DNA of 64,000 nt from UBA7446 sp024639165 (GTDB taxonomy: Bacteria; Bacteroidota; Bacteroidia; Flavobacteriales; Flavobacteriaceae). The DNA lies in the NCBI GenBank assembly GCA_024639165.1, contig JAHEIX010000004.1:1-64000 (forward strand), read 5' to 3'. The position numbers and the translations under genes were made by a program. Positions within the stretch are counted from its first letter, which is position 1; the number at the start of each line of letters is the position of its first letter. Below the pieces are notes generated by a model that worked only from the letters and a program-made list of their open reading frames with translations, was not told the DNA's origin and searched no databases. Of this stretch, positions 59,728 to 64,000 are shown piece after piece.

Positions 59728-62532
59728 ATGTCCAAAAACCGCCTTTTCCTTTTAGATGCTTATGCGTTAATTTTTCGTGGATATTACGCGTTTATCAAAA
59801 ACCCCAGAATTAATTCTAAAGGCATGGACACCAGTGCCATATTGGGTTTTACCAATTCGCTTTTTGATGTCATTAAAAAAGAACGCCCCGATCATCTGGC
59901 TGTTGCTTTTGACAAGGGAGGCTCAAAATTTAGAAACGACATTTTCGCTGACTATAAAGCCAATCGCTCCGAAACGCCAGAAGCCATTAAAATTGCAGTC
60001 CCCTATATTCAAAAACTGCTCAAAGCCCTCCAAATTCCCATCATTGAACTAGAAGGCTATGAGGCCGATGACATTATCGGAACGCTGGCCAAGCAAGCTG
60101 AGAAAGAATCTTTTGAGGTGTTTATGGTTACTCCAGACAAGGACTTTGCCCAATTGGTTTCTGAAAATATTTTTATGTATCGCCCTGCACGCATGGGCAA
60201 TGGAATTGAAATTTGGGGTATTCCCGAAGTGCAAGAAAAGTTTGAAATAACGCATCCCGAACAAGTCATTGATTATTTGGGGATGATGGGAGATGCGGTT
60301 GATAATATTCCCGGACTGCCGGGTGTTGGTGACAAAACCGCAAAAAAATTTCTTGCCCATTACGGCAGCATGGAAGAACTGTTGGCCAATACAGCGGATC
60401 TCAAAGGGAAATTAAAAGAAAAAATCGAAGCCAATAAAGCACTTGGGCTGTTGTCAAAAAAACTGGCGCGTATTATGCTGGATGTACCCGTGCAGTTTGA
60501 TGCCAATGACTATAAACTATCTGATCCCAATATACCTGCAGTTAGTGAGCTGTTTCAAGACTTGGAATTCAGACGTTTGAGCGAAACCTTTATCAAAGTA
60601 TTTAAGCCTAATGAAGTGGCTCCTGAAGCGACTAAAACCGAGGCTGTGGCAGCCGCGCCTGTTGCCTTTGATTTATTTAACCAACCTGGTAGTGGACAAA
60701 GTGAAAGCACATCGGCTTTCAAATCGCTTGACAGTGTGCCTCACCTTTATCAATGCGTAAACTCAGAGCTGGAACGCAAGTTGTTGTTGCAAACCATGCA
60801 GCGCCAAAAAAGCGTCTGCTTCGATACCGAAACCACTGGGCTTGACGCCGTAAGCACATCGCTTGTGGGTATTGCATTTAGCTGGCAAGCTCACACGGGA
60901 TATTATGTACCCATCCCAGAAGATGCCGAAGCACGTAAGGCAGTGCTAGATAGCCTGTTGCCTTTTTTTGAAAACGATTCCATTGAGAAAGTAGGGCAAA
61001 ACCTCAAGTACGATCTCAAAGTCATGCAACAGCACGGAATTTCGGTAAAAGGAAAATTGTTTGATACCATGCTCGCGCACTACATTATCAATCCAGATAT
61101 GCGTCACAACATGGATGTGTTGGCAGAGACCTACCTTGGTTATCGCCCCAAACCCATTACAGACTTGATTGGTAAAAAAGGAAAGAATCAGGGGTCTATG
61201 CGCGATGTCCCCTTAGATCAACAAACCGAATATGCTGCCGAAGACGCAGACATTACTTGGCAGCTTAAAGAACATTTTGAAAAAGAACTGGGAAAAAACG
61301 AGCAGCGTGCTTTGTTGGATAAAGTTGAATTGCCGTTGGTTCGCGTATTGGCTGCCATGGAATTGGCAGGCATAAGCATAGATGTGCCTTATTTGAACGA
61401 AATGTCCAAAGTCTTGCAGCAAGAAGCTACTGCTTTGGAGCAGCGTATTTTTGAGCAAGCTGGTGAAACTTTTAATTTGGCATCACCCAAACAATTAGGG
61501 CCTATTTTATTTGATAAACTCAAATTAATTGACAAGCCTAAAAAAACCAAAACGGGACAATATTCCACCGCTGAGGAAGTGCTGTCCACTCTAGCCAAGG
61601 ATCATCCCATAGTAGCACATATTTTGGAATGGCGCAGTGTGCAAAAACTCAATAACACCTATGTTTCGGCATTGCCTGAGGATGTGAATGCAACTACAAA
61701 CCGGATTCACACGGTTTACAACCAAGCGGTTGCTGCCACAGGACGCTTGAGCAGCAACCATCCCAATTTGCAAAATATTCCCATTCGTACGCCTAGAGGG
61801 CAACAAGTCCGTAAGGCCTTTGTGGCCAAAGATGATGAGCATGTACTGATGGCCGCGGATTACTCACAAATTGAGCTACGTATTATTGCCTCATTGAGTG
61901 AAGATCCAAGTATGCTTGCCGCCTTTAACAACAACGAAGACATTCATGCGGCTACAGCAGCCAAGGTATTTGGCGTACCGATTTCAGAAGTAAGTCGAGA
62001 ACAGCGCAGTCAAGCCAAAACAGTGAATTTTGGTATTATTTATGGTGTGTCTGCCTTTGGACTTAGCAATCAAACAACGCTTAGCCGTAAAGAGGCGAAA
62101 GCGCTCATTGAGGCCTATTACGAAAGCTACCCCAAACTAAAGGCCTATATGAGTGAGCAAGTAGATTTTGCACGTGAGCACGGCTATGTGGCTACGGTAC
62201 TGGGCAGACGTCGTTATTTAAAAGACATCAATTCGCGTAACGCAATTGTTCGTGGTGCTGCAGAGCGCAATGCGATAAATGCACCCATTCAAGGAAGTGC
62301 TGCGGATATCATCAAGCTGGCCATGCTTACGATATATGACAAAATGCAACAGCAACACTTCAAGGCGCAAATGCTGTTGCAGGTGCATGACGAATTGGTT
62401 TTTGAATGCCCAAAGTCGGAATTAGAAGCGTTAAAGCATCTGGTAAAAACCGAAATGGAAGCCGCCTATTCCTTACAAGTTCCGCTTACCGTTGACATGG
62501 GTATTGGACACAACTGGCTTGAGGCACATTAG
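59728..62532 (+). CDS. polA: DNA polymerase I
   Basis: Repair and Okazaki-fragment polymerase, 934 residues. 5'-nuclease domain about 1-300 (FLLDAYALIFRGYYAF, AFDKGGSKFRNDIFADYKANR, GYEADDIIGTLA, GLPGVGDKTAKKFL), a 3'-5' exonuclease domain from about 350 with an intact DTETTGLD motif, so proofreading is probably active, and the polymerase domain about 560-934: AADYSQIELRIIASLSED (motif A), RSQAKTVNFGIIYGVSAFGL (O helix) and QVHDELVFECP (motif C). All catalytic residues are present. Transcribed from its own upstream region; rplM follows with its own promoter. Confidence 0.97.
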   Translation: MSKNRLFLLDAYALIFRGYYAFIKNPRINSKGMDTSAILGFTNSLFDVIKKERPDHLAVAFDKGGSKFRNDIFADYKANRSETPEAIKIAVPYIQKLLKALQIPIIELEGYEADDIIGTLAKQAEKESFEVFMVTPDKDFAQLVSENIFMYRPARMGNGIEIWGIPEVQEKFEITHPEQVIDYLGMMGDAVDNIPGLPGVGDKTAKKFLAHYGSMEELLANTADLKGKLKEKIEANKALGLLSKKLARIMLDVPVQFDANDYKLSDPNIPAVSELFQDLEFRRLSETFIKVFKPNEVAPEATKTEAVAAAPVAFDLFNQPGSGQSESTSAFKSLDSVPHLYQCVNSELERKLLLQTMQRQKSVCFDTETTGLDAVSTSLVGIAFSWQAHTGYYVPIPEDAEARKAVLDSLLPFFENDSIEKVGQNLKYDLKVMQQHGISVKGKLFDTMLAHYIINPDMRHNMDVLAETYLGYRPKPITDLIGKKGKNQGSMRDVPLDQQTEYAAEDADITWQLKEHFEKELGKNEQRALLDKVELPLVRVLAAMELAGISIDVPYLNEMSKVLQQEATALEQRIFEQAGETFNLASPKQLGPILFDKLKLIDKPKKTKTGQYSTAEEVLSTLAKDHPIVAHILEWRSVQKLNNTYVSALPEDVNATTNRIHTVYNQAVAATGRLSSNHPNLQNIPIRTPRGQQVRKAFVAKDDEHVLMAADYSQIELRIIASLSEDPSMLAAFNNNEDIHAATAAKVFGVPISEVSREQRSQAKTVNFGIIYGVSAFGLSNQTTLSRKEAKALIEAYYESYPKLKAYMSEQVDFAREHGYVATVLGRRRYLKDINSRNAIVRGAAERNAINAPIQGSAADIIKLAMLTIYDKMQQQHFKAQMLLQVHDELVFECPKSELEALKHLVKTEMEAAYSLQVPLTVDMGIGHNWLEAH

Positions 62533-62560
62533 GGCATTTAAACAAATCTAAAAATAGCGT

Positions 62561-62590
62561 TTGCAATATTGGGGATAGTTTGTACATTTG
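62561..62590 (+). promoter_or_regulatory. Promoter of rplM-rpsI
   Basis: TTG (62561-62563), 19-nt spacer, TACATTTG (62583-62590): full match to the Bacteroidota consensus, as expected for a strong ribosomal-protein promoter. Predicted start near 62595. Confidence 0.8.
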
Positions 62591-62594
62591 CAGC

Positions 62595-62646
62595 CCGCCA
62601 AACAGGGGTAAATCCTATATGGCGATAACGAGCAAAAACGTATATA
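62595..62646 (+). ncRNA. Possible L13 autoregulatory leader
   Basis: About 52 nt from predicted start to GTG 62647. CGCC (62596-62599) can pair with GGCG (62621-62624), and AGG (62604-62606) with CCT (62614-62616) inside it, a two-helix element with an internal loop. Ribosomal-protein leaders before L13 have been described in Bacteroidia, as I recall; membership of this one is inferred. Confidence 0.35.
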
Positions 62647-63102
62647 GTGGACTCATTAAGTTATAAAACCGTATCCATCAACAAGCAAAACGCTGATAAA
62701 CAGTGGGTTGTAGTTGATGCTGCCGACCAAATTTTAGGTCGCTTTTCTTCAAAAGTAGCCAAGCTATTGCGTGGCAAATACAAGCCTAGCTTCACGCCTC
62801 ATGTGGATTGTGGCGACAATGTCATTGTAATCAATGCAGAAAAAATTAAGTTAACTGGAAATAAATGGACAGATAAGTCTTACATCCGTTACACTGGCTA
62901 TCCTGGTGGTCAACGTTCGCTAACGGCTACAGAATTATTTGAAAAAGACCCAACACGTGTTGTTGAAAAAGCCGTTAAGGGTATGCTTCCAAAAAACAAA
63001 TTAGGCGCTGAATTGTTCCGAAACCTTTACGTTGTTGAAGGTGCTGAGCACGATCACGGTGGTCAACAGCCCAAAGAACTAAACATCAACGATTTAAGTT
63101 AA
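62647..63102 (+). CDS. rplM: 50S ribosomal protein L13
   Basis: Large-subunit protein uL13, 151 residues, GTG start at 62647 (MDSLSYKTVSINKQNADKQWVVVDA). Family segments: LGRFSSKVAKLLRGKYK, FTPHVDCGDNVIVINAEKI, YIRYTGYPGGQRS and KAVKGMLPKNKLGAELF. Operon with rpsI 1 bp downstream. Confidence 0.97.
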   Translation: MDSLSYKTVSINKQNADKQWVVVDAADQILGRFSSKVAKLLRGKYKPSFTPHVDCGDNVIVINAEKIKLTGNKWTDKSYIRYTGYPGGQRSLTATELFEKDPTRVVEKAVKGMLPKNKLGAELFRNLYVVEGAEHDHGGQQPKELNINDLS

Positions 63103-63103
63103 T

Positions 63104-63490
63104 ATGGAAACCATTCACAAAATTGGTCGTCGTAAAACAGCCATCGCACGTGTTTACCTCTCTGAAGGTAAAGGTGAAATTACGGTAAACAAAAAGCCAT
63201 TGGCTGTGTATTTTGCACCTGCCACATTACAATATAAAGTAAACCAACCCTTTGCACTAACAGAAACTGCAGGACAGTATAACTTGTCTGCAACTGTTGT
63301 AGGTGGAGGACCTAACGGTCAAGCTGAGGCTGTGCGCCTTGCTATTTCAAGAGCTCTATGTGCTATTGATGAAGAGCACCGTTTGGTATTAAAGCCAGAA
63401 GGACTACTTACACGTGACCCAAGAATGGTGGAGCGTAAAAAGTTCGGTCAAAAGAAGGCAAGAAAAAAATTCCAATTCTCGAAACGTTAA
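63104..63490 (+). CDS. rpsI: 30S ribosomal protein S9
   Basis: Small-subunit protein uS9, 128 residues: IGRRKTAIARVYLSEGKGEITVNKK, VGGGPNGQAEAVRLAISRAL, EGLLTRDPRMVERKKFGQKKARK and the basic C-terminal tail ending KFQFSKR that reaches the P-site tRNA. Follows rplM by 1 bp, as in most bacteria. Confidence 0.98.
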   Translation: METIHKIGRRKTAIARVYLSEGKGEITVNKKPLAVYFAPATLQYKVNQPFALTETAGQYNLSATVVGGGPNGQAEAVRLAISRALCAIDEEHRLVLKPEGLLTRDPRMVERKKFGQKKARKKFQFSKR

Positions 63491-63497
63491 CCTTACC

Positions 63498-63513
63498 GTT
63501 GCGCTTGCGCAAC
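63498..63513 (+). terminator. Hairpin after rpsI
   Basis: GTTGCGC, loop TT, GCGCAAC: perfect 7-bp stem starting 7 bp after the rpsI stop, with no T-tract, so it may be a weak terminator, a processing signal or part of the rpsB leader. The remaining 116 bp to rpsB contain a near -7 box (TAGTTTAG, 63550-63557) and no other clear signal. Confidence 0.35.
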
Positions 63514-63629
63514 ATCAAGTTCATTTAAATATCATTAATTTGTTGCCATTAGTTTAGCATCTAAATGTCTAAGGCCGAGAACATCGCCACTTGGATATTG
63601 CTAATCAGGGAACGTAAACTATTACAACA

Positions 63630-64000
63630 ATGTCTAAAATAGAAGTCAAAGACCTACTTGATGCCGGAGTGCATTTTGGTCACCTTACCCGCAAGTGGAA
63701 CCCCAACATGGCCCCATATATCTATATGGAGCGCAACGGGATTCACATCATCAACCTTTACAAATCGGTTGCTAAAATCGAAGAAGCCAACGAAGCCTTG
63801 TCAAAAATCGCTGCGTCTGGTCGTAAAATCTTATTTGTTGCTACCAAAAAGCAAGCAAAAGATATCGTTTCTGAAAAAGTAGCCAACGTAAACATGCCGT
63901 ACATCACTGAGCGCTGGCCTGGTGGTATGCTGACCAACTTTGTTACCATCCGTAAGGCGGTAAAGAAAATGGCAGCCATTGATAAAATGAAAGCCGATGG
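63630..64000 (+). CDS. rpsB: 30S ribosomal protein S2, 3'-truncated by window end
   Basis: Small-subunit protein uS2, first 123 codons and two bases only; the gene runs off the window without a stop. MSKIEVKDLLDAGVHFGHLTRKWNPNMAPYI, then GIHIINLYKSVAKIEEANEAL, ILFVATKKQAKDIVSEK and ITERWPGGMLTNFVTI are unmistakable S2 sequence. The ATG at 63630 follows a 139-bp gap after rpsI; in many bacteria rpsB-tsf follow, so tsf probably lies beyond the edge. Confidence 0.97.
   Translation, partial: MSKIEVKDLLDAGVHFGHLTRKWNPNMAPYIYMERNGIHIINLYKSVAKIEEANEALSKIAASGRKILFVATKKQAKDIVSEKVANVNMPYITERWPGGMLTNFVTIRKAVKKMAAIDKMKAD

Noticed and set aside
1..64000. Defence island, prophage, insertion sequence or integron
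   Set aside because: No transposase, integrase, phage structural or restriction genes and no terminal repeats were seen; the gene content is core metabolism and information processing.

Overview
The window looks like ordinary chromosomal core genome of a member of the Bacteroidota, most likely family Flavobacteriaceae. The pointers are SprA (the type IX secretion translocon), an alternative complex III (ActABCDEF) upstream of cytochrome oxidase, an isolated atpD-atpC pair, a DUF420/SCO/CyoE oxidase-assembly cluster, TonB-dependent receptors, absence of useful Shine-Dalgarno signals, and many TAnnTTTG (-7) boxes. Names rest on recognised motifs and family knowledge; no database search was run.

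Layout. 1-2.1 kb, plus strand: RNase E/G and recX. 2.1-12 kb, minus: a BtuB-like TonB-dependent receptor, atpC, atpD, a large TonB-dependent receptor, an outer-membrane barrel protein, and an ExbB / membrane protein / ExbD / ExbD energiser operon, then tRNA-Ser(GGA). 12-14 kb: tatD, a divergent retropepsin-like gene, and tsaB. 14-20 kb, minus: a MacAB-TolC-like export operon (ATPase, two permeases, adaptor, outer-membrane channel). 20-25 kb, minus: cyoE, two cox3-type genes, oxidase subunit IV, a cysteine-free thioredoxin-like protein, SCO, DUF420 and a 65-residue CxxC membrane protein. 25-27 kb: tandem tonB paralogues and gcvH. 27-39 kb: ruvB, queG, maeB, ruvA and sprA, mostly overlapping. 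39-50 kb: the act operon running into coxB and coxA. 50-55 kb: a plus-strand SPOR gene facing the rimP-nusA-infB operon. 55-59.6 kb: a 45-residue membrane protein, tRNA-Gln(TTG), a DUF2723 glycosyltransferase-like protein and a cysteine-free thioredoxin-fold protein. 59.7-64 kb, plus: polA, rplM, rpsI and the 5' part of rpsB, which runs off the window.

How the genes fit together. Quinol is oxidised by the Act complex, electrons pass to CoxAB plus the subunit III/IV products, heme is farnesylated by CyoE, copper is probably delivered by SCO, and the proton gradient feeds AtpD/AtpC and the ExbBD/TonB machinery that powers the outer-membrane receptors. SprA, the barrel protein and DUF2723 belong to surface and secretion biology. 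The rest is housekeeping (DNA repair and replication, translation, tRNA modification).

I found no phage, insertion sequence, CRISPR array, defence island or obviously new multi-gene system. The points most worth a second look are local: near-leaderless start sites with a -7 box 2-6 nt before the start codon; four convergent gene pairs whose stop codons overlap or abut; a terminator-like hairpin just before the rimP start; a terminal palindrome in the act leader; the His/Asp-rich segment of ActF; a haem domain at the N-terminus of ActA; tandem tonB duplication; a four-heptad insert in SprA; and two cysteine-free thioredoxin-fold proteins. No intergenic stretch exceeds 300 bases.
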